From the NCBI RefSeq assembly GCF_002259405.1, contig NZ_NPFW01000014.1:248001-312000 (forward strand): a stretch of 64,000 nucleotides of DNA, in the 5' to 3' direction. The notes below the pieces were generated by a model. The model was given only the letters and a program-made list of their open reading frames with translations. It had not been told where the DNA came from and ran no database searches. Below, piece by piece: positions 8,532 through 17,615 of the stretch. The DNA comes from Rhodococcus sp. 14-2483-1-2 (GTDB lineage: Bacteria; Actinomycetota; Actinomycetes; Mycobacteriales; Mycobacteriaceae). A program made the position numbers and the translations under genes. How positions within the stretch are numbered: the stretch's first letter is position 1; the number at the start of each line of letters is the position of its first letter.

Positions 8532-10279
8532 AACGGCTCGCACCCGCCGTGGTGGCCGCGACCACAGCTCTGGTCGTGGCCTCCACGCCTGCTCACGCCG
8601 CGGACCTTCCGGTGTTGGCCCCGCAATCGTTCGGCGACTTCTCGGTGCAGACTCGATATTTCGACGTCGTGGTGGGACCTGAGCGGGATCGACACTGCAC
8701 CGTCGTGGGCGACATCTACGTCCCAGATGGTCTGGGACCGGACAACCGGGCTCCGGCCATCCTGACCAGCAACGGTTTCGGCGGATCCAAGGACGACCAA
8801 GCGGGTGCCGCGGCGAGATTCGCGACGCACGGCTACGTTGTTCTGTCATACTCGGCCTTGGGTTTCGGTGGCTCGACGTGCAAGATCTATTTCGCGGATC
8901 CCGATTACGACGGCATCGCTGCGTCGTCGCTCATCGGCTATCTCGCCGGCGACAACGGCGGTGTGTTCACCGATCCTGCGCGGACGACGGCTGCCCCGGC
9001 GCTCGATGTGGTTCGGCTGGATGGACCAGGTGATCCACGTGTCGGCTACCTCGGTGGGTCCTACGCCGGCGCAACAGGATTGGCCGCTGCGTCGATGGAT
9101 TCGCGGCTGGACACGGTTGCATCGATGATCACCTGGAACGATCTGTCGCGTTCGCTGGCGCCGGAGGCGACCGGCCGACTGCCGGTGGGGCCGGTCAAGA
9201 GCATCTTCGGCTCGGCATTCCTGGCGGCCGGTGCGGTACTGGCCGGCCCGTCCGGTTACGCCGTCGATCCGGCGCGGGCGGAGGGTTGCCCGAATTATGC
9301 CCAGTGGGTGTGCGACGCGGCACTCGCGTTCGCTGCGAACCGGGAACCGGCCCCCGAAACTCTGGCGGCCATGCGGCACGTCTCACCCGTGGACTATCTC
9401 CATCGTGTCAGCGTTCCGGTTCTGCTCACTCAGGGGCAGAAGGATTCGCTGTTCGGTCTGGACGAGGCAGCGGCCACCTACGAGACCTTGCGTTCGCGCG
9501 GGGTGGAAACGTCGATGATCTGGCACTCCTGGGGACACAACGATCGGAAGGGTGCTCCCGGCGAGTTCGACATCAAGGCGCCCGACCCGTTCACTCAGCA
9601 CGAAGCGGCCCTCGTGGGCAACTGGCTCGACCGACTCCTCAAGGATCGAGACGTCGACCGCGGACCCGCATTCACCTACTTCAGGGACTGGGTGCCCTAC
9701 ACCGGCGTCGCGTCGCCGGCCTACGTCGAATCCGAGATATTTCCTGTCGGTGCCCGCCGCACGTTCTTCTTGTCGAATGGATCGCTTTCCGTGGGTGACT
9801 CGACGAACGGTGCGTGGACGCAAACGATTCGGGGTGCAGGTGCGTCGATGCCCACCACGTTCGGACTCCCGAATCTCGCGGCCGAATTGCCCGTGCCGCG
9901 GGTCTCGCTACCCGGTTCTGCCGCGACCTGGACTACCGCGCCGCTCGCCGAACCCGTCGACGTGGTCGGCGCACCGGAGCTGTCCATCAGCCCCACGGTG
10001 TCCGGGCCTGCGACGGTCTTCGTCACCGTGCTCGACGTCGCACCGAACGGTGCGCGGAGTCCGATTCACGGGCTCGTCGCACCCGCCGTGCTCACCGGAT
10101 CCTCGGACCCGGTGACGATCTCGCTGCCCAACATCGTCCATCGATTCGACCGTGGCCATCGCATCGGCGTCGACATCACCGCGTCCGATCCGTCGTTCGC
10201 CGGTGGACCCGGCCCGGCGGACGTCACCTTCTCCTCGACGGATCCGATCAATCAGTTCTCCCTACCCGTAACGCCGTGA
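8528..10279 (+). CDS. Secreted CocE/NonD-family (X-Pro dipeptidyl-peptidase S15-like) hydrolase
   Basis: The 583-residue protein has a signal peptide (cleavage near PAHA) and a serine-hydrolase domain with the elbow GGSYAG, serine near residue 177. An aspartate/histidine pair is likely in the QKDSLFG and WHSWGHND stretches. A C-terminal beta-rich domain (from about residue 400) is of the type that caps X-Pro dipeptidyl peptidases and cocaine esterase. ATG 8528 overlaps the upstream lipase stop. Ester or amide substrates are both possible; between two lipases an ester-hydrolysing or acyl-transfer role is more likely than peptidase activity. Confidence 0.82.
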   Translation: MKRLAPAVVAATTALVVASTPAHAADLPVLAPQSFGDFSVQTRYFDVVVGPERDRHCTVVGDIYVPDGLGPDNRAPAILTSNGFGGSKDDQAGAAARFATHGYVVLSYSALGFGGSTCKIYFADPDYDGIAASSLIGYLAGDNGGVFTDPARTTAAPALDVVRLDGPGDPRVGYLGGSYAGATGLAAASMDSRLDTVASMITWNDLSRSLAPEATGRLPVGPVKSIFGSAFLAAGAVLAGPSGYAVDPARAEGCPNYAQWVCDAALAFAANREPAPETLAAMRHVSPVDYLHRVSVPVLLTQGQKDSLFGLDEAAATYETLRSRGVETSMIWHSWGHNDRKGAPGEFDIKAPDPFTQHEAALVGNWLDRLLKDRDVDRGPAFTYFRDWVPYTGVASPAYVESEIFPVGARRTFFLSNGSLSVGDSTNGAWTQTIRGAGASMPTTFGLPNLAAELPVPRVSLPGSAATWTTAPLAEPVDVVGAPELSISPTVSGPATVFVTVLDVAPNGARSPIHGLVAPAVLTGSSDPVTISLPNIVHRFDRGHRIGVDITASDPSFAGGPGPADVTFSSTDPINQFSLPVTP

Positions 10280-10323
10280 CGCAGTGCCGTGGCGATCGAT
10301 CAGAAATCACCGAAAGGCTCGCC

Positions 10324-11526
10324 TTGAAAAGAAGAATGTCTGCCCTGGGTTTCACCCTCGTGGCACTGTGTGCGTCCCTGTTCGCAACGGGGCCAACAGC
10401 TTCGGCAGCCCCCGCGCCGACGATCCCCGATCCGGACGTCTTCTACGCTGCACCGGCCGACATAGCCGATCATGCGCCGGGTGACATCCTCGCCAGCCGT
10501 CGGGCCGACGCATGGATGTACCCCAACACCGACATCTGGCAACTCAAGTACCGATCGACCAACTCCGCAGGTGCTCCCGTTGCCGCGGTGACCACTGTGC
10601 TGATGCCCCGAGGTAGAGGTGCGGGAACGCCACTGGTGTCGTACCAGGCCGTGATCAATGCTCTGGGTGTCAAATGTGCTCCGTCGCATGGCCTTTTCAC
10701 GTACGAGATCGGTGAGGCTCCGAGCCTGTACCTCGGCATGGTCGCCCGCGGCTGGGCTGTCGCAGTTCCGGACTACCTCGGCCCGAACGGTGCCTACGGG
10801 GCAGCGGAGTACGAGGGTCGGTTGACGCTCGACGGAGTTCGGGCGGTGCAGAACTTCGAGCAATTGCCGCTGAAGGAAAGCCCGGTCGCGTTGCTCGGTT
10901 ACTCCGGTGGCGCACTGGCGACCTCGTGGGCCGGAGCCATGGCACCGACGTATGCGCCGGAGCTGAACATCGTGGCCACCGTGCAGGGCGGTATTCCGGC
11001 CGACCTCGAATTGATCGCGAAGAACCTGGGCTACAGCCCGATTCCGCACCCCGCGTTCGGAATGGCACTCGCGGCATCACTCGGGCTCGAGCGTGAATAC
11101 CCGACCGAGTTTCCCGTCTCGGAGAACCTGAATGCGGCAGGCCTGGCGTTGCGGGATCGCGTCAGCAACGAGTGCAGGCGCAGCATCATCGTCGGAGGAG
11201 CGTTTCGCAGTGCGCGCGATCTCTCGAACGTGGACATCGCGTCGTTGCCCTCCGCGCAGGCGGTGTTGAAGAAGAACAGCTTGGTGGACTACCCGGGCGT
11301 GCCCACGGCCCCGGTGTACATGTGGCAGGGGGTCAACGACTTCATCACCCCGTTTGCGCCTGTGAAGGAGACGGTCGACCGATACTGTGCGGCCGGAGCC
11401 ACCGTCCAGTTTCGGGCCTATCCGCTTGCCGAGCACTTCAGCGGATCGCTCGTCGGTCTGCCCGACGCCTACGCCTACGTGGACGCACGATTCCGAGGTG
11501 AGCCGGCACCGTCGAACTGCGGCTGA
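10324..11526 (+). CDS. Second secreted LIP-family lipase
   Basis: A paralogue of the lipase at 7323-8531, with the same signal peptide layout, GYSGGA elbow (serine near 194), YPGVPTAPVYMW segment and C-terminal histidine region (PLAEHFSGSLVGL). TTG 10324 is preferred because GAAAGG lies 7-8 nt upstream and it supplies the positive MKRRM signal-peptide start; ATG 10336 is the alternative. It is 44 bp downstream of the CocE-type gene and closes the run of same-strand genes that begins at 4334. Both copies keep catalytic residues, so neither looks degenerate. Confidence 0.84.
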   Translation: MKRRMSALGFTLVALCASLFATGPTASAAPAPTIPDPDVFYAAPADIADHAPGDILASRRADAWMYPNTDIWQLKYRSTNSAGAPVAAVTTVLMPRGRGAGTPLVSYQAVINALGVKCAPSHGLFTYEIGEAPSLYLGMVARGWAVAVPDYLGPNGAYGAAEYEGRLTLDGVRAVQNFEQLPLKESPVALLGYSGGALATSWAGAMAPTYAPELNIVATVQGGIPADLELIAKNLGYSPIPHPAFGMALAASLGLEREYPTEFPVSENLNAAGLALRDRVSNECRRSIIVGGAFRSARDLSNVDIASLPSAQAVLKKNSLVDYPGVPTAPVYMWQGVNDFITPFAPVKETVDRYCAAGATVQFRAYPLAEHFSGSLVGLPDAYAYVDARFRGEPAPSNCG

Positions 11527-11610
11527 TCCTCTCTCGGTGGTGACGTTGTGGAACCAAGGCGATGTTCGCTGCGTCCAAGGGGGTGGGTGGGTTCGACGAA
11601 GGGGAGTGGT

Positions 11611-12177
11611 GTGAGCGTGACCCGGTGGTGGGTGGCGGGAGCGGTCGGCGTGGTGCTGTTCGTCGCGGGATGCGGCGGGGCGACGGAGGGTGCGCCGGTC
11701 GCAGAGCCGGCAACGAGCTCGGTGGTTGCGACGCCGGTGGCGGACGAGCCATGGGATCCCTGCACCATCCCGGACAGTGCCGTCGCGGCGGCGGGATTGG
11801 ATGTGGGCAGCAAAAGTACGAACCTGTTCGGAGACGCGCCACTGTCCGACGATTGGAAGACCTGCATCTGGACGGACCCTGATCCCGAATCGTGGTATTT
11901 CCTGGGAGTGTTCTCCTCTCTCCACGACCTCGCTTATCTGAAGGCGAACGAGCAGTTCGGTGACTTCACCTCGCCCGATAGTGCTGGTGCAGTGCAGTTT
12001 CGGCGAACTGCGAGTTACGAAGAGGTCAGCTGCGGTGTTGCGTACGAGGTTCACGGAGGGGTTGTGTACTTCATTCTCGACGGTAGGGCGGGGCGCGAGC
12101 CCCGAGGCGAACCGTGTTCTGAAATCGGTCGAGTTACGGAATCTTTGCAAGCCAACCTACCGGCGCGGGCACGGTAG
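11611..12177 (+). CDS. DUF3558-type lipoprotein
   Basis: A 188-residue exported lipoprotein: the lipobox VAGC places the lipidated cysteine at about residue 21 after a hydrophobic signal. The mature part begins with a Thr/Val/Ala/Pro-rich linker, then WDPCTIPD and TCIWTDPD, the paired cysteines typical of DUF3558 proteins common in Nocardiaceae. GTG 11611 is preceded by GGGGAG at good distance, whereas a longer frame from 11548 would place a charged stretch before the signal. Function of DUF3558 is unknown. The helical protein that follows 19 bp downstream is likely its operon partner. Confidence 0.78.
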   Translation: MSVTRWWVAGAVGVVLFVAGCGGATEGAPVAEPATSSVVATPVADEPWDPCTIPDSAVAAAGLDVGSKSTNLFGDAPLSDDWKTCIWTDPDPESWYFLGVFSSLHDLAYLKANEQFGDFTSPDSAGAVQFRRTASYEEVSCGVAYEVHGGVVYFILDGRAGREPRGEPCSEIGRVTESLQANLPARAR

Positions 12178-12196
12178 ATCGAAAGGTAGGGGTTCG

Positions 12197-12598
12197 ATGG
12201 CATCAGAGAACGGCGATCTATTCGAGTCGATGCAGTTCTGGAAAAACCTCTCGGAACGTGCCGAGGCAGGGTTGATGGAGATCCCGGAGAGCGTTGCTGC
12301 CCAGTGTGATCAGGTCTGCGCTGATTACATCGACCATCTTGCCGAAATGTTGGGGAAGACCAAATTTCTCGTGGATCTCGACGCATTCGGCACCCTTCCT
12401 TCGGCTCGACAGCTGGGTCGCAAGTTCAAGCGACTTGCCGATGGGGAAGAGGGGTCGGCGGCCGTCGTGATCAGGCAACACATCGAGGTCGTTCAATTGA
12501 TGCGGTCGGTGTTTCGACGCTATTTCGTCGAGACCGAAGAGCTCGATCGGAGTGTGGGCGCTCGGATCGGAGGTATCGGGGCGGGCGTGGGGGAGTGA
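12197..12598 (+). CDS. Unknown helical protein paired with DUF3558 lipoprotein
   Basis: A 133-residue soluble protein with no recognisable catalytic motif. It is predicted almost entirely helical, with charged heptad-like stretches (FWKNLSERAEAGLMEI, ARQLGRKFKRLADG, IEVVQLMRSVFRRYF) and a Gly-rich tail. ATG 12197 follows GAAAGGTAGGGG. It sits 19 bp downstream of a DUF3558 lipoprotein gene. The small helical build recalls WXG100-like secretion substrates, but no WxG turn was found, so this is only a size resemblance. Confidence 0.6.
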   Translation: MASENGDLFESMQFWKNLSERAEAGLMEIPESVAAQCDQVCADYIDHLAEMLGKTKFLVDLDAFGTLPSARQLGRKFKRLADGEEGSAAVVIRQHIEVVQLMRSVFRRYFVETEELDRSVGARIGGIGAGVGE

Positions 12599-12606
12599 GT
12601 TCGCAA

Positions 12607-12686
12607 CCTCACACCCCATTTCTCGACCTCACACCCCCGCTATGACGTGAACCCAGGCGCTCGGTCGGCAAAAAGGGTGTGAGGTC
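12607..12686. repeat. Triple CCTCACACCC element with inverted copy
   Basis: CCTCACACCC occurs directly at 12607-12616 and 12627-12636 and inverted as GGGTGTGAGG at 12675-12684. The second and third copies extend to a perfect 12-bp inverted repeat, GACCTCACACCC (12625-12636) and GGGTGTGAGGTC (12675-12686). The element follows the stop of the unknown helical protein. It could be a terminator, a dispersed intergenic repeat or a binding site. Confidence 0.6.
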
Positions 12687-12796
12687 CCGTAGATCCTTGC
12701 GGCATACCATCGAACACTGTCCGAATTGTCCGTAACACCAACTCCGGCAACACAATCGAGACAACACTGACGAATCGGATGACTTAGTCTGCGATC

Positions 12797-13969
12797 GTGA
12801 ACAACTTCGCAGCTCGTCTGGTGCCGATGCGACCGCGTGATCCCGAGGAGCCGCACAGGGCCGCGAGTCCACTCGAATTGTTCTTCGACCTGGTGTTCGT
12901 GGTGGCCGTGAGTATCGCAGCGGTGCAACTCCATCACGCGCTCACCGAGAACCACCTTGCCGACGGTCTGCTCAGTTATGCACTCGTGTTCTTCGCCATC
13001 TGGTGGGCGTGGATGAACTTCACGTGGTTCGCCACGTCCTTCGACAACGACGACTGGCTGTACCGCGCGCTGACCGTCGTGCAGATGGCCGGTGTTCTGG
13101 TGCTCGCCGCCGGAATCGAATCGGCGTTCGTGGACCAGGATTTTGCCATCGTGGTGCTCGGTTACGTGGTGATGCGCGTGGCGATGGTGACGCAATGGGT
13201 CCGCGCCTCGAAAAGTCCCGAACTGAGGAAGACTGCGCTGACCTACGCGACAGGCATTGCGGGAGTGCAGGTTCTGTGGATTCTTTGGGCCCTGCTGCTC
13301 GACGGCACCCCAGCCGTCATCGTGTTCGTCGTACTCGCAGGCGTCGAGATGTCGGTGCCGCTGATCGCCGAACGCAACGGCACCACACCCTGGCATCCCC
13401 ACCACATCACCGAACGCTACGGACTGTTCACGCTGATTCTGCTCGGCGAATCCCTACTCGCGTCGGCCAACGCGATCATCGAAGCGATACACGACGAGAC
13501 CGCCCTGGCACCGTTGATCTCGATCTCCGTCCTCACCCTTGTCGTCACCGCGAGCCTGTGGTGGATCTACTTCTGGCCCCCGCATCACCGGGCGATCGGC
13601 CAGTTCGGCAACTCGGTGGTCTACGGCTACGCGCACTACTTCATCTTCGCGGCAGCGGGTGCGTTCTCGGCCGGCATCGAGGTCGAGATCGACGTATTGA
13701 CCGAGCACAGCAAGCTCGGCGACGTCGCCGCGTCGTTCACCGTCACGGTGCCGATTGCGATATTCGTCCTCGGTGTCTGGCTGATCGCTATTCGCGCCCA
13801 CGCGGACCGCATCGTCAACATCGCGGTTCCGCTGGGCGCCCTACTCGTGTTGTTCGACCCGATCATTCCCATCCCGATCACCCTCACCGCAGTCGTCATG
13901 ATCGTCGTCGTCGGAGTCCTGGTCGCACGCGGGCCAAGAGACGCGGAGCATGAGAAACTGGCCACATGA
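12797..13969 (+). CDS. ltrA: Low-temperature-requirement A (LtrA) family membrane protein
   Basis: The 390-residue protein has about 11-12 membrane segments and the LtrA family opening [21 protein letters not shown]. The conserved [21 protein letters not shown] segment lies in the middle. LtrA was named from Listeria cold-growth mutants; its molecular function is unknown. No Shine-Dalgarno precedes GTG 12797, but a TAGTCT hexamer at 12785-12790 would place a transcription start at the GTG, so the mRNA may be leaderless. Its stop overlaps gpmA by ATGA, tying it to a glycolysis gene, which is odd and probably a lineage-specific arrangement. Confidence 0.85.
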   Translation: MNNFAARLVPMRPRDPEEPHRAASPLELFFDLVFVVAVSIAAVQLHHALTENHLADGLLSYALVFFAIWWAWMNFTWFATSFDNDDWLYRALTVVQMAGVLVLAAGIESAFVDQDFAIVVLGYVVMRVAMVTQWVRASKSPELRKTALTYATGIAGVQVLWILWALLLDGTPAVIVFVVLAGVEMSVPLIAERNGTTPWHPHHITERYGLFTLILLGESLLASANAIIEAIHDETALAPLISISVLTLVVTASLWWIYFWPPHHRAIGQFGNSVVYGYAHYFIFAAAGAFSAGIEVEIDVLTEHSKLGDVAASFTVTVPIAIFVLGVWLIAIRAHADRIVNIAVPLGALLVLFDPIIPIPITLTAVVMIVVVGVLVARGPRDAEHEKLAT

Positions 13970-14721
13970 GTATCGGAACACTGATTCTGCTTCGTCACGG
14001 CGAGAGCGAATGGAACGCGTCCAACCAGTTCACCGGTTGGGTGGACGTGCGACTGACCGAGAAGGGCGAGGCCGAGGGCAAGCGCGCCGGCCAACTCCTC
14101 GCCGAGGCGGGCATCCTGCCCGACCTGCTGTACACCTCGCTGCTGCGTCGCGCGATCAGCACCGCCAACCTCGCGCTCGACGCTGCCGACCGGCACTGGA
14201 TCCCCGTCGTCCGCGACTGGCGTCTGAACGAACGGCACTACGGCGCGCTTCAGGGACTGAACAAGGCCGAGACCAAGGACAAGTACGGCAACGAGCAGTT
14301 CATGCTGTGGCGTCGTAGCTACGACACCCCGCCGCCGCCCATCGAGGTCGGCAGCGAGCACAGCCAGGACGCCGATCCGCGCTACGCCGACCTGGACAGC
14401 GTTCCGCTGACCGAATGCCTCGCCGACGTCGTCGAGCGCCTGATCCCGTACTTCGAGGAGACGATCGTCGCCGATCTGAAGGCAGGCAAGAACGTCCTCG
14501 TCGCCGCGCACGGCAACTCGCTGCGTGCGCTGGTGAAGTACCTCGACGAGATCTCCGACGCGGACATCGCCGAACTCAACATCCCCACCGGCATTCCGTT
14601 GAAGTACGACCTCACCGAGTCGGACGGCAAGCTGAAGCCCACCAACCCGGGCGGCACCTACCTCGATCCCGAAGCAGCGGCCGCAGGTGCAGCTGCCGTG
14701 GCAAACCAGGGCGGTAAGTAG
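13966..14721 (+). CDS. gpmA: 2,3-bisphosphoglycerate-dependent phosphoglycerate mutase
   Basis: A 251-residue histidine-phosphatase-superfamily enzyme that interconverts 3- and 2-phosphoglycerate in glycolysis. The phosphohistidine motif [10 protein letters not shown] starts at about residue 7. [17 protein letters not shown] sequence and the second histidine in [14 protein letters not shown] are present, matching dPGM length. ATG 13966 overlaps the ltrA stop. As in M. tuberculosis (gpm1, Rv0489), it lies directly upstream of senX3-regX3. Confidence 0.96.
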   Translation: MSIGTLILLRHGESEWNASNQFTGWVDVRLTEKGEAEGKRAGQLLAEAGILPDLLYTSLLRRAISTANLALDAADRHWIPVVRDWRLNERHYGALQGLNKAETKDKYGNEQFMLWRRSYDTPPPPIEVGSEHSQDADPRYADLDSVPLTECLADVVERLIPYFEETIVADLKAGKNVLVAAHGNSLRALVKYLDEISDADIAELNIPTGIPLKYDLTESDGKLKPTNPGGTYLDPEAAAAGAAAVANQGGK

Positions 14722-14755
14722 CTCTACGGCGCTCGAACCGACGTTTTGTCGTAAC

Positions 14756-14777
14756 TGCAGGTGAACGATCGAAGAAC
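14756..14777 (-). promoter_or_regulatory. Candidate PHO box (PhoP/RegX3 direct repeat) upstream of senX3
   Basis: Read on the minus strand, two adjacent 11-bp units, GTTCTTCGATC (14777-14767) and GTTCACCTGCA (14766-14756), share the GTTC core seen in actinobacterial PHO boxes. They lie about 80-100 bp upstream of GTG 14859. RegX3 regulating its own operon is established in mycobacteria; this site is a sequence-based inference. Confidence 0.45.
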
Positions 14778-14858
14778 ACTGCCGACGGGGACTATGACGA
14801 CCAGGGAAATGCCTGCACCCTGCGTATGTGAGCTGTCCATCGAACGTACGATTCCGGT

Positions 14859-16031
14859 GTGAGTGTTGCATCGGCCGTACTACTGGCTATCGCCGCGGCC
14901 TTCGTGGGATACCTCGTCGGCGGTGTTCTGATTCCCTACCTCAACACCCGACACTCGGAGCGCCGCCGAGCCACGTCCGGGCTCACGATGTCGCAGGTAC
15001 TGGACCTGATCGTCCTCGCATCCGAGAGCGGCATCGCCGTCGTCGACCAATTTCACGACGTCGTGCTGTCGAATCCGCGAGCCGAGGAGCTCGGGCTCGT
15101 GCGTAACCGTCTGATCGACGACCGGGCCTGGGATGCCGCGCTCAAGGTCCTCGCCGACGGCAACCCCGTCGAAGTCGACCTCAGCTCGAAGAACCCGAGA
15201 ACCGGCCGGGACAAGATCGCCGTCCGCTGCGTCGCGCGCCTGCTGAGCAAGGAAGACAAGCGGTTCGTGGTGCTCTTCGCCGACGACGATTCCGAGCAGG
15301 TCCGGATGGAGGCGACGCGTCGGGACTTCGTGGCCAACGTCAGCCACGAACTCAAGACGCCCGTCGGCGCGATGAGCCTGCTGGCCGAAGCGCTGCTCGA
15401 ATCGGCCGATGATCCGGCGTCCGTCCGGCACTTCGGCGGCAAGGTCGTCGCCGAATCCAAACGGCTCGGCAACATGGTGACCGAACTGATCGCCCTCTCG
15501 CGACTGCAGGGTGCAGAGAAGCTCCCCGACCTCGAGGTCGTCGACGTCGACACCGTCGTCAACGAGGCGATGGACCGATCCAAACTCGCCGCCGAGAACG
15601 CCGGTATCTTCGTCACCACCGACCACCCGAGCGGCCTCGAAGTTCTCGGCGATCAAGCGCTGCTGGTGACGGCCCTGGCCAACCTCATTCAGAACGCCAT
15701 CGCCTACTCCTCGGACGGTGCTCCGGTGTCGGTGAGCCGCGCCCTGCGCGGAGACAACGTCGCGTTCGCCGTCACCGACCGCGGCATCGGCATCGCCAAG
15801 GAAGACCAGGAACGCGTCTTCGAGAGATTCTTCCGCGTCGACAAAGCTCGGTCGCGGGCAACCGGTGGCACAGGCCTGGGCCTGGCCATCGCCAAACACG
15901 TCGCAGCCAACCACAACGGCAGCATTTCGCTGTGGAGCAAGCTGGGCACCGGATCCACCTTCACCCTCCAGATCCCTGCGTACTTCGAAGAAGAAGACGA
16001 CGCTTCGGTTACAGAAAGAGAGAATCAGTGA
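14859..16031 (+). CDS. senX3: Phosphate-sensing sensor histidine kinase SenX3
   Basis: This 390-residue kinase has an N-terminal membrane helix, a PAS-like sensory segment (about residues 40-150), a HisKA domain with VSHELKTP (His163) and a HATPase domain with DRGIGI and [12 protein letters not shown]. SenX3 phosphorylates RegX3 in response to phosphate limitation in mycobacteria. GTG 14859 places the membrane helix at the very start. The gene overlaps regX3 by GTGA, unlike the M. tuberculosis pair, which is separated by repeat units. A candidate PHO box lies upstream. Confidence 0.94.
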   Translation: MSVASAVLLAIAAAFVGYLVGGVLIPYLNTRHSERRRATSGLTMSQVLDLIVLASESGIAVVDQFHDVVLSNPRAEELGLVRNRLIDDRAWDAALKVLADGNPVEVDLSSKNPRTGRDKIAVRCVARLLSKEDKRFVVLFADDDSEQVRMEATRRDFVANVSHELKTPVGAMSLLAEALLESADDPASVRHFGGKVVAESKRLGNMVTELIALSRLQGAEKLPDLEVVDVDTVVNEAMDRSKLAAENAGIFVTTDHPSGLEVLGDQALLVTALANLIQNAIAYSSDGAPVSVSRALRGDNVAFAVTDRGIGIAKEDQERVFERFFRVDKARSRATGGTGLGLAIAKHVAANHNGSISLWSKLGTGSTFTLQIPAYFEEEDDASVTERENQ

Positions 16032-16717
16032 CCAACGTTCTGATCGTGGAAGACGAAGAGTCGTTGGCCGATCCACTGGCCTTCCTGCTCCGCAAGGAAG
16101 GTTTCGAGGCCACGGTCGTCGGAGACGGACCGTCGGCACTCGCGGAATTCGATCGCGCAGGGGCGGACATCGTGCTGCTGGACCTCATGCTTCCGGGCAT
16201 GAGCGGAACCGACGTGTGCAAGCAATTGCGTTCGCGTTCAGGCGTTCCTGTGATCATGGTGACCGCACGCGACAGTGAGATCGACAAGGTCGTCGGGCTC
16301 GAACTCGGTGCCGACGACTACGTCACCAAGCCGTACTCGGCACGCGAACTCATCGCCCGGATCCGCGCGGTTCTGCGACGCGGCTCCGACGCCGAGGTCG
16401 ACGGTGGAGTCGACACCGGAGTGCTCGAAGCCGGACCGGTGCGAATGGACGTCGAACGCCACGTGGTGATGGTCGGATCCGAGCAGATCACGTTGCCGCT
16501 CAAGGAATTCGATCTGCTCGAGTACCTGCTGCGCAACTCCGGTCGCGTACTGACCCGCGGACAGTTGATCGACCGGGTGTGGGGAGCCGACTATGTGGGC
16601 GACACCAAGACACTCGACGTGCACGTCAAGCGACTGCGCTCGAAGATCGAATCCGATCCGGCCAAGCCGGAACACCTGGTGACAGTGCGCGGACTGGGCT
16701 ACAAGCTCGAGGGGTAG
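16028..16717 (+). CDS. regX3: Response regulator RegX3
   Basis: A 229-residue OmpR/PhoB-type regulator. The receiver domain contains the acidic pair in VEDEE, phosphoacceptor Asp52 (LLDLMLPG), the Thr of VTARD and the Lys of VTKPY. The C-terminal winged helix ([14 protein letters not shown] to [12 protein letters not shown]) binds DNA. In actinobacteria RegX3 controls phosphate uptake and other genes together with SenX3. GTG 16028 overlaps the kinase stop, so the pair is translationally coupled. A strong hairpin follows the gene. Confidence 0.95.
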   Translation: MTNVLIVEDEESLADPLAFLLRKEGFEATVVGDGPSALAEFDRAGADIVLLDLMLPGMSGTDVCKQLRSRSGVPVIMVTARDSEIDKVVGLELGADDYVTKPYSARELIARIRAVLRRGSDAEVDGGVDTGVLEAGPVRMDVERHVVMVGSEQITLPLKEFDLLEYLLRNSGRVLTRGQLIDRVWGADYVGDTKTLDVHVKRLRSKIESDPAKPEHLVTVRGLGYKLEG

Positions 16718-16727
16718 TGCGCTGCGC

Positions 16728-16775
16728 GCAGTGGTGCGGTCGAGTGCTCTCCAGGGCACATGACCACACCACTGC
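16728..16775. terminator. Long hairpin terminator between convergent genes
   Basis: GCAGTGGTGCGGTC (16728-16741) pairs with GACCACACCACTGC (16762-16775) with a single C-A mismatch; the loop itself holds a GTGC/GCAC stem. It lies between the regX3 stop and the stop of the convergent cysteine-rich protein and can serve both strands. Confidence 0.75.
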
Positions 16776-16784
16776 CGGAGGCAC

Positions 16785-17615
16785 TTATCGGCGCTGCGCC
16801 TCACGGGTGGCGGGATGCACCGCGATCAGACCCAGACCACGGCGACGCTTGCACAGCGACGCCAATTCCTCGTAGGCGGCCTTACCGAGCAGCTCGGTCA
16901 GTTCCGGCTTGTAGGACTCGAACACCTGCTTCGATCCGACGTGCGCATCGGGCGAGCCCGAGCAGTACCAGTCCAGATCGAGACCACCCTCGCCCCAGCC
17001 GCGTCGGTCGTACTCGCCGATCGTGGTCTTGAGAATCTCGGAGCCGTCCGGCCGCGTCACCCAGTCCTGGGTGCGCCTGATCGGCAGCTGCCAGCACACG
17101 TCGGGCTTGACCTCGAGCGGCTCGATGCCCTTGCGCAGCGCCATCGAATGCAGCGCGCACCCGATTCCGCCCTCGAACCCGGGACGGTTCTGGAAGATGC
17201 AGGCACCCTTGTAGCGCCGCGTACGCAGCGACTGCTCGTCGTCGAGATCGTCGTATTCGACGTACCCCTTCTTGCCGAGACCCTTGTCCATGAGCTGCCA
17301 ATCCTGCGGAGTGAGCAACTTCACCGACTCGTCGAGCTTGCGTTTGTCGTCATCGTCGGACAGGAACGCGCCGTGGGAGCAGCAACCGTCGTCGGGTCGG
17401 CCCGCGACGGTTCCCTGACATGCCGGAGTTCCGAACACGCAGGTCCAGTTGGACAACAACCACGTCAGATCCGCAGCGATGAGATGTTCCGAATTGTCGG
17501 GGTCGGGGAACTCGACCCATTCTCGAGGGAAATCCATCTCGACCTCTGCAGCGAACGACTGCTGCTCACGACCTGATGTCACAAACGTCGACGGTAGACC
17601 CAGTACCGTGGGCAT
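16785..17615 (-). CDS. Conserved cysteine-rich protein, Rv0495c-like
   Basis: A 276-residue soluble protein with several conserved cysteines (TPACQ, DGCCSHG, GACIF, GCALH, DVCWQLP, DWYCSGS), an arrangement that suggests metal or iron-sulfur binding. Position between regX3 and an Rv0497-like gene, and the cysteine pattern, match Rv0495c, whose function is unknown. ATG 17615 was chosen because it starts with [11 protein letters not shown] and the upstream extension reads into the opposing ppx remnant. Its start codon directly abuts GTG 17616 of the divergent remnant, leaving no spacer for a conventional promoter between the two starts. Confidence 0.8.
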   Translation of the reverse strand: MPTVLGLPSTFVTSGREQQSFAAEVEMDFPREWVEFPDPDNSEHLIAADLTWLLSNWTCVFGTPACQGTVAGRPDDGCCSHGAFLSDDDDKRKLDESVKLLTPQDWQLMDKGLGKKGYVEYDDLDDEQSLRTRRYKGACIFQNRPGFEGGIGCALHSMALRKGIEPLEVKPDVCWQLPIRRTQDWVTRPDGSEILKTTIGEYDRRGWGEGGLDLDWYCSGSPDAHVGSKQVFESYKPELTELLGKAAYEELASLCKRRRGLGLIAVHPATREAQRR

